Source: Planctomycetaceae bacterium
GTDB lineage: Bacteria; Planctomycetota; Planctomycetia; Planctomycetales; Planctomycetaceae
Length of the DNA: 64,000 nucleotides
Assembly: GCA_041398825.1 (NCBI GenBank)
Contig: JAWKTX010000005.1
Coordinates: 369,870-433,869, forward strand
Direction of reading: 5' to 3'
Every line of letters begins with the position of its first letter. Positions within the stretch are counted from its first letter, which is position 1. The notes under the pieces were generated by a model, which made no database searches, was not told the DNA's origin, and was given only the letters and a program-made list of their open reading frames with translations. This document shows positions 36,581-45,814 of the stretch, piece after piece. The translations under genes were made by a program, and so were the position numbers.

Positions 36581-37789
36581 ATGACCCAAGTCGCTCCATC
36601 CAAAAGTCAGCCTACGATTGATCTCTTCGACCAGTACGTCATCCCGAATTACAGACGTTACCCAATTGCTCTGGTGCGAGGTGAAGGTTCCAGCGTCTGG
36701 GATGCAGATGGCAATCGTTATCTGGATCTTTTCCCCGGCTGGGGTTGCAACATCCTGGGTTATTCACCTCCTGCTGTTGTCAAGGCAATTCAGGACCAGG
36801 CTGCCCAGCTGATCCACATCCCCAATACCTGGTACATCGAGCAACAGGGGCGATTTGCAGAATTCCTCTGTCGACGAAGTTTTGGCAAGGCCTTCTTTTG
36901 CAACAGCGGTGCGGAAGCAAACGAAGCGGCAATCAAACTGGCTCGACTTCACGGTTCTGGTGAAGGGCGATTCCGAATCATCACATTTGAACACGGGTTT
37001 CATGGACGAACCTTTGGAGCACTGACAGCAACCGCACAGCCAAAGTATCACGAAGGCCTCGGCCCGATGATGGCCGGTTTTCGTTATGCCAGAATGAATG
37101 ATCTGGAAGGCGTCAGGAATCTCGTCGACAACGAAACCTGTGCCATCATGATCGAACCCATACAGGGCGAAGGCGGAGTTCGAATTCCCGAGCCAGGGTT
37201 TCTCCAGTCGTTGCGGGACCTTTGTGACGAAAAAGGGCTGTTGCTGATCTTTGACGAAGTACAAACTGGTATGGGACGTACCGGTACCTGGTTTGGATAC
37301 CAACAGTCCGGCGTACAGCCTGATGTACTCACCATGGCCAAAGGACTGGCTGGAGGTGTCGCCTGCGGTGCAATGATTTGCAAAGATGAGATTGCTGGCG
37401 ACCTCAGACCCGGCATGCATGCAAGTACATTCGGAGGTAATTCTCTGGCAATGGCTGCCGGAATTGCGACCGGTGAAACAATTGAACGGGAGGGTATCCT
37501 GGATCATGTCACTGACATGGCCGAAAAGGTCCGAAACCGACTCGAAGCTGCCAAAGCAACGCTGCCGATCATTCAGGAAATTCGAGTTTGTGGCATGATG
37601 ATCGGTATTGAGCTGTCGATTCCGGCGACACCTGCCGTTGCCATGTGTATGGAACGTGGAGTCCTGATCAATGCGACTCAAAATACGGTTGTGCGTCTTC
37701 TGCCAGCTCTGAATGTTACCGAATCGGATCTGATGGAAGGCCTTGAAACCGTATTGAGCGTGATTCAGGAAATGGCCGAAGAGGCCTGA
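36581..37789 (+). CDS. argD: Acetylornithine aminotransferase
   Basis: 402 residues, usual length, preceded by GGGAGA. Class III pyridoxal-phosphate aminotransferase with NSGAEANEAAIKLAR (phosphate-binding loop), FHGRTFGALTAT, MIEPIQGEGG, the cofactor Asp in FDEVQTGMGRTG, the Schiff-base lysine in TMAKGLAGG, and the end motif FGGNSLAMAAG. It moves the amino group between N-acetylornithine and 2-oxoglutarate in arginine synthesis, and can also serve as a succinyldiaminopimelate aminotransferase in lysine synthesis. The other arg genes are not in the window. The CobA-HemD gene downstream is convergent. Confidence 0.93.
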   Translation: MTQVAPSKSQPTIDLFDQYVIPNYRRYPIALVRGEGSSVWDADGNRYLDLFPGWGCNILGYSPPAVVKAIQDQAAQLIHIPNTWYIEQQGRFAEFLCRRSFGKAFFCNSGAEANEAAIKLARLHGSGEGRFRIITFEHGFHGRTFGALTATAQPKYHEGLGPMMAGFRYARMNDLEGVRNLVDNETCAIMIEPIQGEGGVRIPEPGFLQSLRDLCDEKGLLLIFDEVQTGMGRTGTWFGYQQSGVQPDVLTMAKGLAGGVACGAMICKDEIAGDLRPGMHASTFGGNSLAMAAGIATGETIEREGILDHVTDMAEKVRNRLEAAKATLPIIQEIRVCGMMIGIELSIPATPAVAMCMERGVLINATQNTVVRLLPALNVTESDLMEGLETVLSVIQEMAEEA

Positions 37790-37878
37790 TGAAGAATCAA
37801 TGCACCGAAGACCGGTTCAGCCAGGACCGCAGGCGATTGAGGTGGCCATGCTTCGCCGCCTCCTTCGCAGGGCGGGCG

Positions 37879-39417
37879 TTATTCTTCGCGTTGATACTCA
37901 CAAATCGAACGGATCATCCCGGCCCACGTGTGGGTGCCAGCTTCCACGGCCACGTTCATTCCTGCGGACTGAACAGCTGCAGTGGTCACGGGGCTGATCG
38001 TTGCGATTTTTGCTCGAAGCTGGTTCGCATTCATTCCAGCTTCCTGCAGCATTCTTAAGAATTGCTTTGCAATGGACGGACTGCTTAACGCGATCCAGTT
38101 CAGGGTGCCATCCCGAAGGCGTTGTGAGATATCGGGGCTCATCGCCTGACAATCGTTATTCTGGTAGACCACCAGGTCTTCAACGCTGGCACCCGCCTGT
38201 TTCAGAGCAGTGGGCAGAATATCTCGACCTCGGTTCGCTCGCACCCAGAGTACCTTCTTTCCTCCCACCACCGGCGCCAGTGCGTCCGCAAGTGCCTCTG
38301 CTCGAAACGTCTGTGGAACGATGTCTGCCCGAATTCCCCGTTCTGCCAAAGCCTCAGCGGTTGAAGTTCCGATTGCAGCAACGGAACAATGGCCGATCGC
38401 CCGTGAGTCTTTTCCGGACATCCAGAGATGCCGGAAGAATTCGCCGACCCCGTTAACACTGGTGAAAATCAACCAGTCAACATCCAGCAGTGACTGCAAT
38501 CGTCTGGCGATCTCCCGGGACGTGGAGTCATCAACAGGTTTAATTTCGATCATTGGCATCAGGACAGGCTCTCCCCCCAGCCGCACCACCTGGTCCACGA
38601 TGTCGCCAGCCTGTTGCACGGGTCGAGTTATCGCGATGCTTTGACCAAACAACGGCAGCAGCTCAAACCATGAATGACGTTCGCGCTGAGTCACGCATTC
38701 GCCAACGACAATCAGAGAAGGAGGTTTAAGTCCGGCTGCTGTTGCCACTTCAGGCAGCGTGCTGAGCGTTCCGGTCGCGACTCGCTGCGAGGGCAGGGAC
38801 GCCTGACAGACGATGGCCGCTGCTGTGTCGGCAGGCATGCCGGATGTGATCAGCTGACGACAGATCTCGGGTAGTCGACTCAGACCCATGTAAAAAACAA
38901 GTGTCCCCGGGAAACGGCTGATGGCGTCAAAATCCAGGCGGCTGTCTGACCGGGTTGGATCTTCGTGACCGGTGATGAAAGCAACTGCCGAAGAAATCCG
39001 GCGATGAGTAAAGGAAAATCCGGCGTATTCTGCGGCTGCAGTGGCGGCGGTGATACCGGGAACGATTTCAAACGGGATGCCAGCCGCTTCCAGTGCATCC
39101 GCTTCTTCGCTTCCTCGCCCGAAAATGCATGGGTCGCCGCCCTTAAGCCGAACAACAGTCCTGCCAGCCTGTGCTTCACACACCAGACGCTGGTTGACTT
39201 CTTCCTGAGGGACAATTCCGGAACCGTCCCTGCGCGTTCTGGCGGTACGTTCACAGACGGCATTGGTGTGCCGCAGCAGTAACGGATTGACGAGCCCGTC
39301 GTACAGCACCAGATCGGCAATCCGAAGGCATTCCACAGCGCGCAGGGAAATCAGGCCGGGGTCACCAGGGCCAGCACCGACCAGATAGACACGTGCAACG
39401 TCGGTGGACGACGACAT
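37879..39417 (-). CDS. Uroporphyrinogen-III C-methyltransferase/uroporphyrinogen-III synthase fusion
   Basis: 512 residues with two enzymes. Residues about 7-250 are the SAM-dependent C-methyltransferase (CobA/SUMT): VYLVGAGPGDPGLISLRA, DLVLYDGLV, VVRLKGGDPCIFGRG, PFEIVPGITAATAAA, HRRISSAVAFITGHE. Residues about 265-510 are uroporphyrinogen-III synthase (HemD): SIAITRPVQQAGDIVDQVV, WLIFTSVNGVGEFF, VAAIGTSTAEAL, WIALSSPSIAKQF. HemD closes the linear tetrapyrrole into uroporphyrinogen III, CobA methylates it to precorrin-2, feeding siroheme or cobalamin. Such fusions channel the intermediate. Located alone on the minus strand; a hairpin is seen in the gap upstream (39489-39520). Confidence 0.95.
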   Translation of the reverse strand: MSSSTDVARVYLVGAGPGDPGLISLRAVECLRIADLVLYDGLVNPLLLRHTNAVCERTARTRRDGSGIVPQEEVNQRLVCEAQAGRTVVRLKGGDPCIFGRGSEEADALEAAGIPFEIVPGITAATAAAEYAGFSFTHRRISSAVAFITGHEDPTRSDSRLDFDAISRFPGTLVFYMGLSRLPEICRQLITSGMPADTAAAIVCQASLPSQRVATGTLSTLPEVATAAGLKPPSLIVVGECVTQRERHSWFELLPLFGQSIAITRPVQQAGDIVDQVVRLGGEPVLMPMIEIKPVDDSTSREIARRLQSLLDVDWLIFTSVNGVGEFFRHLWMSGKDSRAIGHCSVAAIGTSTAEALAERGIRADIVPQTFRAEALADALAPVVGGKKVLWVRANRGRDILPTALKQAGASVEDLVVYQNNDCQAMSPDISQRLRDGTLNWIALSSPSIAKQFLRMLQEAGMNANQLRAKIATISPVTTAAVQSAGMNVAVEAGTHTWAGMIRSICEYQREE

Positions 39418-39488
39418 ATGAGAACTCGCTTCGCCAAAGAGAAAACGCGGAGAAGCAAAAGATAGCGTTCCGCTGGCGAAGAAAAAGG

Positions 39489-39520
39489 AAGAGGGCGGTT
39501 TGTTACCAAACCGCCCTCTT
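39489..39520 (-). terminator. Strong hairpin, terminator or attenuator in minus direction
   Basis: A 13-base perfect stem AAGAGGGCGGTTT (39489-39501) pairs with 39508-39520, closing a loop of about six bases; one more G-C pair can form. Read on the minus strand it is followed by CCTTTTTC, the T-rich tail of an intrinsic terminator; on the plus strand the tail is weaker. It sits about 70 bases upstream of the CobA-HemD start, so it could attenuate that gene or end an unseen upstream transcript. Confidence 0.55.
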
Positions 39521-39601
39521 TGTCAAACAGCAAGGCGGGCCATTGCTCGCTGCTCAACGCGATATGGATAAGCATTCCATGTACCAATCAGTGATTTTTT
39601 T

Positions 39602-39628
39602 CCTGCGAGGCGTTTCGCGAGGTTTTTT
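39602..39628 (+). terminator. Intrinsic terminator on the plus strand
   Basis: Stem GCGA/TCGC with a six-base loop, extended by CCT/AGG across one bulged G (39602-39622), followed at once by six T at 39623-39628. No gene is seen upstream on the plus strand within 200 bases, so it may end a non-coding transcript. Confidence 0.5.
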
Positions 39629-39875
39629 CGATGAACCGAATTGGCCGGGACAGCGTTGTAGCAAACTGCGACAGGCATCTGTGCAGAATCATGCGAATCG
39701 GACCACTCGTGCTTTCACCGGATTGCGATTAGAGTGCATCGGGCATCCTGATATCCTGCGGCTACCCGCAATGCGTCTGTTAAACACCGCAGAAGTTGTG
39801 TTCAGCGGGGATCGCATTCGGATATCAATTTGACCGCACTGAAAGTTTCTTCCTGCAATTCAAAGAGGCTATCCA

Positions 39876-40694
39876 TTGGAGCAGCAAGCCACGATGTATC
39901 GAACCCTGGATACCGACCAGACAATCGCAACGCTTCAAACGTTGTCGCGACGAATTGAAGAACGTTTTCCGGATTCGGGGCTGGGCAAGGTCTGTCAGGA
40001 AATTTGTCGACTCGCTTCAGAAACCCGGGGACGAATCGAATGGATGTCAAAGCCTCACGGGCTGGTCCGTCTGGGTATCGCTCTGCTGATCTTTCTCGTG
40101 GTGGCAGCCTGCTGGGGCATGTTTCATTACGTGAAAGCCAATAAGACAACATTCGACGTCACCGAATTTGTCCCGATGCTTGAGGCCGGTCTGAATGCAC
40201 TGGTCCTGGTTGGTGCGGCCTTGTTTTTCCTGCTCACCCTGGAGTCGCGAATCAAACGCGCACGGGCATTGAAATCGCTTCACGAATTGCGGTCTGTTGC
40301 CCACGTCATTGATATGCATCAACTGACTAAGGACCCAAGCCAGTTGCTGGCTACGCCGGGAATGAGGACGGCTTCGTCGCCTAAACGAAATATGACGGCG
40401 TTTCAGTTAACCCGCTACCTGGACTATTGCAGTGAAATGCTTTCTCTTCTGGGCAAGATTGCTTCCCTTTACGCGCAGAGCACCCCGGACAGTGTCATCT
40501 TGCAGGCCGTGAATGATATCGAAACGCTGACAAACGGACTCAGCAGAAATATCTGGCAGAAGATCATGATTCTGGATGATGACGTTCAGCGCGATCAGGC
40601 GCTGTCGGCTGCAAAGAACCCACAGGCAGTCCACATGGATCAGTCCGCAGGGAGTCCGGTGGCCCTGCCGGAAAGCGAGAAAGAAAAAGCCTGA
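39876..40694 (+). CDS. Two-helix membrane protein in ABC-exporter operon
   Basis: 272 residues. Two hydrophobic helices (about residues 63-85, LVRLGIALLIFLVVAACWGMF, and 103-122, LNALVLVGAALFFLLTLE) are set between long polar, helical parts; the N-terminal part has regularly spaced hydrophobic residues and could form a coiled coil. No permease or FtsX motif is seen and the family is not recognised. The stop codon overlaps the ATG of the ABC ATPase gene (TGATG), so the two are translationally coupled, and the TolC-like gene follows with a four-base overlap. This close arrangement argues for a joint role in one envelope machine, perhaps as a noncanonical membrane partner. Confidence 0.7.
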   Translation: MEQQATMYRTLDTDQTIATLQTLSRRIEERFPDSGLGKVCQEICRLASETRGRIEWMSKPHGLVRLGIALLIFLVVAACWGMFHYVKANKTTFDVTEFVPMLEAGLNALVLVGAALFFLLTLESRIKRARALKSLHELRSVAHVIDMHQLTKDPSQLLATPGMRTASSPKRNMTAFQLTRYLDYCSEMLSLLGKIASLYAQSTPDSVILQAVNDIETLTNGLSRNIWQKIMILDDDVQRDQALSAAKNPQAVHMDQSAGSPVALPESEKEKA

Positions 40695-41422
40695 TGGCCG
40701 TCATTGAACTTCGGGACGTTTCAAAAACGTACGATCTTGGCGAAGTCCAGGTTCATGCGCTGCTGCCAACAACCCTGAGTATCGAAAAAGGTGAGTACGT
40801 CGCATTGCTTGGACCTTCCGGTTCGGGGAAGTCCACGCTGATGAATACGCTCGGCTGCCTGGATCGCCCAACGACGGGCAGCTATCTCCTGAACGGAATT
40901 GAAGTGGCCACACTGTCGCGCAACGGCCGAGCCCGAATTCGCAACCAGCATATTGGATTCGTTTTTCAGAATTTTAATCTGCTGGCCAGAACATCTGCGC
41001 TGGAAAACGTTGAGTTGCCACTGATGTACGGCCCGGCAATGTCCGGCCGGACCCGTAGGAATCTGGCGAAAAAGATGCTGGAACTGGTGGGGCTTGGCGA
41101 ACGACTGGATCATCATCCGGGACAGCTCTCCGGTGGCCAGCAGCAGCGGGTGGCCATTGCACGGTCCCTCGTGAATTCACCCTCGATCCTGATGGGGGAC
41201 GAACCCACCGGAAACCTGGACTCAAAAACAAGCCGAGAGGTCATTGGCCTGTTCAGGCAGCTCAACGAAGAACAACAAATCACGATCATCCTTGTGACGC
41301 ACGATCTGAATGTCGCGCGGCACGCCAGGAGAATTCTGGTCCTGCGGGATGGGGCAATTGTGACAGATACACAGTCGTTTGACGAAGCCTTTGAATCGTT
41401 ACACGCGTTCGAAGCGGAGTGA
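40694..41422 (+). CDS. ABC transporter ATP-binding protein (MacB/LolD type)
   Basis: 242 residues, a complete ATPase subunit. Walker A GPSGSGKST, Q-loop VFQNFNLL, signature LSGGQQQRVAIARSL, Walker B ILMGDEPTGNLDS and the His switch VTHDL are present; the DEPTGNLDS sequence and 230-residue length place it in the MacB/LolD/FtsE group that works with FtsX-type permeases in mechanotransmission or lipoprotein release. No FtsX-type permease is encoded next to it; instead there is an unknown two-helix membrane protein before it and a TolC-like channel after it, both overlapping its ends. Confidence 0.93.
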   Translation: MAVIELRDVSKTYDLGEVQVHALLPTTLSIEKGEYVALLGPSGSGKSTLMNTLGCLDRPTTGSYLLNGIEVATLSRNGRARIRNQHIGFVFQNFNLLARTSALENVELPLMYGPAMSGRTRRNLAKKMLELVGLGERLDHHPGQLSGGQQQRVAIARSLVNSPSILMGDEPTGNLDSKTSREVIGLFRQLNEEQQITIILVTHDLNVARHARRILVLRDGAIVTDTQSFDEAFESLHAFEAE

Positions 41423-43503
41423 TTAAGGTAACACATCGACTTGCAGGGACCGCGGGTCAGAGATCGAGTGTTGTGAAAAGTCGGCAGAATCCGACTTCTT
41501 ACTGTATGGAGAAGCCCTTCGTTCGAATGCCAGGGATGGTAGTCATCGGCGCGACACTTATGTTGCTTGCCCGACCCGCTGTCGCTCAGTTAGGCGTCGA
41601 CGAACAGCACACAATGCAATTCGCATTGCCCGAAGCCTATTCCCGGATGCATCGACTTCCATCCCCCGCGCCGGTCACTGTCGCAACACCCGATGTCGTA
41701 TCTCTCGAATCTTACCTGGCCCTGGACGATGCAATCCGCATCGCGCTGCAGCATTCGGAAGTTGTTCGTGTTCTGACCGGACAATCGGCTTCTTCATCAG
41801 GCAGTACCATCTACGATACCGCGATCGCCACTGCCGCTGTTGATCAAAGCGTGGCAGCATTCGATCCCGTGTTTTCTGCCAACAGCATCTTTCGCCACAA
41901 TGATCTTCCCACGGCTGCCACCGATCCCGGAGATCCGCTGAACGCTGTGATCTTCGGCAACCAGTCAGGTGGTACGGATCTGAGCGCTGCTCTGAGCAGG
42001 AAGAATCGCCTTGGCGGGGTCGGAGAATTCAAAGCGATCGACAACTGGACGCACAACGGCCGGGGTGGTCCGCTGGATTCAACCCACTCACCGCAACTTG
42101 AACTCAGCTACACACAACCATTGCTTGCCGGCTTCGGTCGCCCGGCCAACGAAGCTCCGATTGTGATTGCCCATCTGAAACAACAGCAATCGTATTTTCA
42201 GTTCAAGAGCAGCGTTCAGCAACTGGTTCAGGGGGTCATCACCGCCTATTGGTCTCTGGTTCAGGCACGTACGGAATTGTGGGCAAGAGAGAAACAGGTT
42301 GAACAGGCACAGCAGGCCTACGATCTGGTCGCTGCGAAGCTTCGAACAGGCCTTGGAAATCTGGCTGATGTATCTCAACCCAAATCTGCACTTGCGAATT
42401 TCCGCGCCAGTCTGCTGGCCGCCCGCGCCAACGTGATCCAGTCGGAGGCAGCACTGCGCAACCTTCTTGGATTACCGCCGGAAGACGGTCATCGCCTGGT
42501 GCCGTCGACTCCACCGACTCGTGATCGGGTCCAGTTCCACTGGGAGGATCTGGTTCGGACCGCTCAGTCCCAGCGCCCGGATCTGGTAGAGCTGAATCTG
42601 GTGCTCATGGCTGATCAGCAAACGCTGGTGCTAAGGGACAACAATGCCCGGCCAACATTCAATGCGCAGGCCATACAGCGATGGAACGGGCTGAGCGGCC
42701 GCGCACTTAACGGAGCAACCGTTTCCAGCGGACCGGATCAACACAACGACTGGAGCCTGGGATTCAATTTCTCTGTGCCACTCGGTTTGCGTTCAGCCAG
42801 AGCCAGTCTGAGGACGGCTGAACTTCAGATTGCAAAGGATCGGGCCTTTATTCGACAAAGCCTGCACCAGATGGAACACGAACTGGCAACGTCCGTTCGA
42901 ACTCTCGATTCGAACTTTCTTCAGTACGAAGCATTCCGCGAAAGCCGACAGGCCGCGCGGGAAAACCTGGAGGTGCAGCTGGTTCAGGAGCGGCTTGGGC
43001 GGTCGATCTTTCTGAATGTGCTGCAGGCAATCACCGACTGGGGAACCGCGGTCACTTCGGAAGCGCGATCATTGACTGCCTACAATTCGCAACTGGCAAG
43101 CCTTGAACAATCAACGGGAACCATTCTCGAAACACATGGTATCTATTTCGTTCAGGAACAATACGGCAGCATTGGTGCATGGGGGCGTTGCTTTGAAGAC
43201 GACTGCTATCCGGAATCGCTCCGCCCAGCCGAGAATCTCCGTCGCTACCCGGATTCCGGTAAAGCTGCTGAACAATCCTTTGATCTGGACAACTACCCAC
43301 GGCGCAATCCCAATGCCGAACGCCTGCACCTTCCCGAAAAGCCTGTTGATCTGCCTCCAGATTCGCCGGATTCTTCCGCACTGATGAATCAGGTGTCACC
43401 AGTTACAGACCAAAACACAGCGGACCGAGTGACACCTTCAAGGTCACGCTTCGGCTTCTCCTCACTCCGGCGACTGCTTCCCGGGAAAAACGGAAGCCAC
43501 TGA
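41419..43503 (+). CDS. TolC-like outer membrane efflux protein
   Basis: 694 residues if started at GTG 41419, overlapping the ATPase stop; an ATG at 41506 gives a better signal peptide (MPGMVVIGATLMLLARPAVA-QLG) and is a possible start. Two outer-membrane-efflux-type helical hairpin repeats are seen: ALDDAIRIALQHSEVVR...SFDPVFSAN..., QPLLAGFGRPANEAPI, LVQGVITAYWSLVQARTELWAREKQVEQAQQAYDLV and later LRTAELQIAKDRAFIRQSL...LATSVRTLDSN. They build the periplasmic alpha-barrel and the outer-membrane channel of a TolC trimer. The C-terminal 130 residues are Pro-rich and disordered. Forms the outer part of the exporter with the ABC ATPase and the unknown membrane protein. Confidence 0.92.
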   Translation: MIKVTHRLAGTAGQRSSVVKSRQNPTSYCMEKPFVRMPGMVVIGATLMLLARPAVAQLGVDEQHTMQFALPEAYSRMHRLPSPAPVTVATPDVVSLESYLALDDAIRIALQHSEVVRVLTGQSASSSGSTIYDTAIATAAVDQSVAAFDPVFSANSIFRHNDLPTAATDPGDPLNAVIFGNQSGGTDLSAALSRKNRLGGVGEFKAIDNWTHNGRGGPLDSTHSPQLELSYTQPLLAGFGRPANEAPIVIAHLKQQQSYFQFKSSVQQLVQGVITAYWSLVQARTELWAREKQVEQAQQAYDLVAAKLRTGLGNLADVSQPKSALANFRASLLAARANVIQSEAALRNLLGLPPEDGHRLVPSTPPTRDRVQFHWEDLVRTAQSQRPDLVELNLVLMADQQTLVLRDNNARPTFNAQAIQRWNGLSGRALNGATVSSGPDQHNDWSLGFNFSVPLGLRSARASLRTAELQIAKDRAFIRQSLHQMEHELATSVRTLDSNFLQYEAFRESRQAARENLEVQLVQERLGRSIFLNVLQAITDWGTAVTSEARSLTAYNSQLASLEQSTGTILETHGIYFVQEQYGSIGAWGRCFEDDCYPESLRPAENLRRYPDSGKAAEQSFDLDNYPRRNPNAERLHLPEKPVDLPPDSPDSSALMNQVSPVTDQNTADRVTPSRSRFGFSSLRRLLPGKNGSH

Positions 43504-43598
43504 TCAGAGGATAGTCACGACTGCGGCATGATGCCCTGGATGCGTCGCTGGCTAATCCTTCGGCCCGCCCTGGGTGTGTTCGTTAACGGGCTGCCGGG

Positions 43599-45386
43599 CT
43601 ATCTTCGAATTCGTACAGGCTCTGCCCCGGTTACTTCAATGTGGTCGCTGTTCAAATCAGCCTTGTACGAACGTGAACCCTGTAAGCCGACCGATTGACC
43701 GACAAATGATTCCATGCTGATACCTGTCTTTGGCGTCAGATAAGCGATCAGGCGACCTTGAGGTGTCATAAGAACGTAGGGAGCACCCGGTACTTTTGAT
43801 GTGGATCGCTGAACAATGCCTGCACCAACATATCGAGAGGACGGTTTGAGTGTTGCTGGCGGGATCTGTGTGGGCGTTGAAAGGGGCACTTGTTGCTGAG
43901 GCGTCTGGCCTGCGAACGGCGTCAATTCGCTTTCAGAAAACGCTGCAGCCAGCTGGATGTCCGACGTCGAAACTTCCGCTGCGTCATCCGTCAAAACTCC
44001 TGCACCTGCCGTTAATGGAAAATCAACGTCGGCCGACATATCAAACGGTACAGGTGTTGGGTCATTCAATTGCATCGGCGATTCACGGAAGCCTTCCCGC
44101 CCTGCCGAAGAAGCATCGGAAGATGACCAGTTCACCTGCAATGGGTCACTGGAGGGCACGTTGCTGTCAAAGTCAATCTCGGCAGGAACAGTCGCTGTGG
44201 CGGGAACAGTCGCTGCGGAAGGAGCAGTGAATTCGGCTGCCGAATCCGTTCCAATGAATTCAACGAACTCCTGAAAATCGCCTTCTGTCAGATTCTGACC
44301 ACTTGTTCCAAGGATCATGGTGTCCGAAGGAACATTGTCCGAAATTTGGTTCGACGCGCTGGCGAATGCAATTGGGGGTGTAGTCCCTGCGAACATTGCT
44401 TCTGGTGTACTGGCCGCATTTGCAGCAGGCGGCACGTAGTTGCCTCCAAATCGACTCATGCTTTGTGCAACCAGTGCTGCGTCGCGCTGCTCGGTCTGTG
44501 ACGTTAACCGCTTAAAGTCGTTGAATTCCGCCAGTCTTCGACGATAGCGTTCAATGGCAGGGTACCGAAGGTCGATTTGCCCGGCCACGGGCTTGTATTC
44601 GACGGACTGCTGCAACTCAATGTAGGACGATTCGATACTATCCAGATCCCACAGCGAAGGATCTGATGTGATCATGTCTCGAAAACGCTTATCGACCTCG
44701 GCAAGTCTTTGCTGATCCTGACGAATTCTCTTCAACCGGGCAAGCTGACTGTTCGCTGGCAACTCGGGAACATCAACTGCGCCGGCAACTGTGTTGTTAC
44801 CGTTCCCGGCTGGAGAGCCCGGAGTGCGTGCAGCATTGGACGGAGTCTGATAGGGATTTCGATCCATCTGGCGACGAACGCTTTCGGCCACCGGAACCAG
44901 CGAAGCCCCCGGAACCCATCGGAATTCACGCATTGGGGGGCGAATGCGAAACATGTCCTGCTCGCCCGACAGCGTAAAGATGCGTCTCCGGTCAATGATT
45001 TCCACCTTTGTCCCTTTGTCGAGACTCCGCTGATAAACAGTTGTCTCTTCGCCGAAATCACTTCCGACGTAGGCGACGACCTTATCCTCTGTGATGGTTG
45101 CTTCGTTTGGTCCGGTCTGCTGTACGTATCGAGCCGGGACCCAGCTGAAACTGCCTTCTGGCGGGGAAATTTGAAACCAGCCGCCAGCGTCATGGCGATG
45201 GACAGTAACAATCGTTCCTGCTGCAAGTCGCTGGGTTGGAAACCAGTTTTCACCAGCTCCCGCGCGTGCGAACGTGCCGTCCCCGACCACCCTGGCGTCA
45301 TAGGGGAATTCAATTTTCTGAGCAGAAACGGTTGCTGCACTGGTGAGAGCAGCAAGAAAAACGATCGTATTGAAGGCAGGTCGCAT
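43599..45386 (-). CDS. Secreted SH3-like domain protein
   Basis: 595 residues from the ATG at 45386, chosen because GAGGAC (45399-45394) lies seven bases before it and the product begins with a clean signal peptide (MRPAFNTIVFLAALTSAATVSA-QK); the frame opens further up at 45476. Two bacterial SH3-like domains follow (residues about 30-90 with VTVHRHDAGGWFQIS...FSWVPARYV, and about 100-165 with YQRSLDKGTKVEII...FRWVPGASL). A long Ser/Thr/Pro-rich middle and a beta-rich end (YVLMTPQGRLIAYL) complete it. SH3b domains bind peptidoglycan or other proteins; planctomycetes have a thin wall. The TolC-like gene is convergent. Function unknown. Confidence 0.85.
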   Translation of the reverse strand: MRPAFNTIVFLAALTSAATVSAQKIEFPYDARVVGDGTFARAGAGENWFPTQRLAAGTIVTVHRHDAGGWFQISPPEGSFSWVPARYVQQTGPNEATITEDKVVAYVGSDFGEETTVYQRSLDKGTKVEIIDRRRIFTLSGEQDMFRIRPPMREFRWVPGASLVPVAESVRRQMDRNPYQTPSNAARTPGSPAGNGNNTVAGAVDVPELPANSQLARLKRIRQDQQRLAEVDKRFRDMITSDPSLWDLDSIESSYIELQQSVEYKPVAGQIDLRYPAIERYRRRLAEFNDFKRLTSQTEQRDAALVAQSMSRFGGNYVPPAANAASTPEAMFAGTTPPIAFASASNQISDNVPSDTMILGTSGQNLTEGDFQEFVEFIGTDSAAEFTAPSAATVPATATVPAEIDFDSNVPSSDPLQVNWSSSDASSAGREGFRESPMQLNDPTPVPFDMSADVDFPLTAGAGVLTDDAAEVSTSDIQLAAAFSESELTPFAGQTPQQQVPLSTPTQIPPATLKPSSRYVGAGIVQRSTSKVPGAPYVLMTPQGRLIAYLTPKTGISMESFVGQSVGLQGSRSYKADLNSDHIEVTGAEPVRIRR

Positions 45387-45814
45387 GACTGCAGTCCTCA
45401 TTGAAACAAGCAATTCGGCATCGCTTCCTCCGGGTAGTGAAGAAAAGCTCGCACTGACGGCCGGTCCATGAATCAAACGATGAGAAACCTGAAAAGTTAC
45501 CGAGCGACATTCAATCTTTGAGCAGCCGATTCGGCAGAATCTGCCGCCGCAGGAAGCTCATCAGACGGAAGTGCCGGTTGAGAAGACAGGGAAAGAATTA
45601 GGGGAGGTCACTGGCAGGAAAGGGAACTCGAACAAGTTGAACAGGGAGGAACCATCGAATCAGCTTTTCACGTGGATAAACGCTGGCTATTCTGTCCAGC
45701 GGCAGAATTTGCCGAAGTCGAAACCCGCCAATTCACAGGTCTGCCTGCGAGATAACCAAATCCCAGGATTGGCTCAAGATGATTTTGAGCCTGTCGATGA
45801 AAGCCTGATCTACC
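45387..45814. other. Divergent intergenic region (428 bases)
   Basis: Between the leftward SH3-like gene and the rightward redoxin gene. The ribosome binding site of the SH3-like gene is at 45394-45399. A frame on the plus strand (45571-45915) enters the redoxin gene and has no coding features. Nothing else recognised. Confidence 0.4.
45394..45399 (-). promoter_or_regulatory. Ribosome binding site choosing the ATG at 45386
   Basis: GAGGAC on the minus strand, seven bases before the ATG, supports this start over the ATG at 45401 and the earlier frame opening. Confidence 0.6.

Larger units (their letters stand above)
39418..39875. other. Intergenic region of 458 bases with two strong hairpins
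   Basis: No convincing gene. It lies upstream of both the leftward CobA-HemD gene and the rightward operon at 39876. Two hairpins described below (39489-39520 and 39602-39628) are the only structures seen; the region 39630-39875 shows nothing recognisable. Confidence 0.4.
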
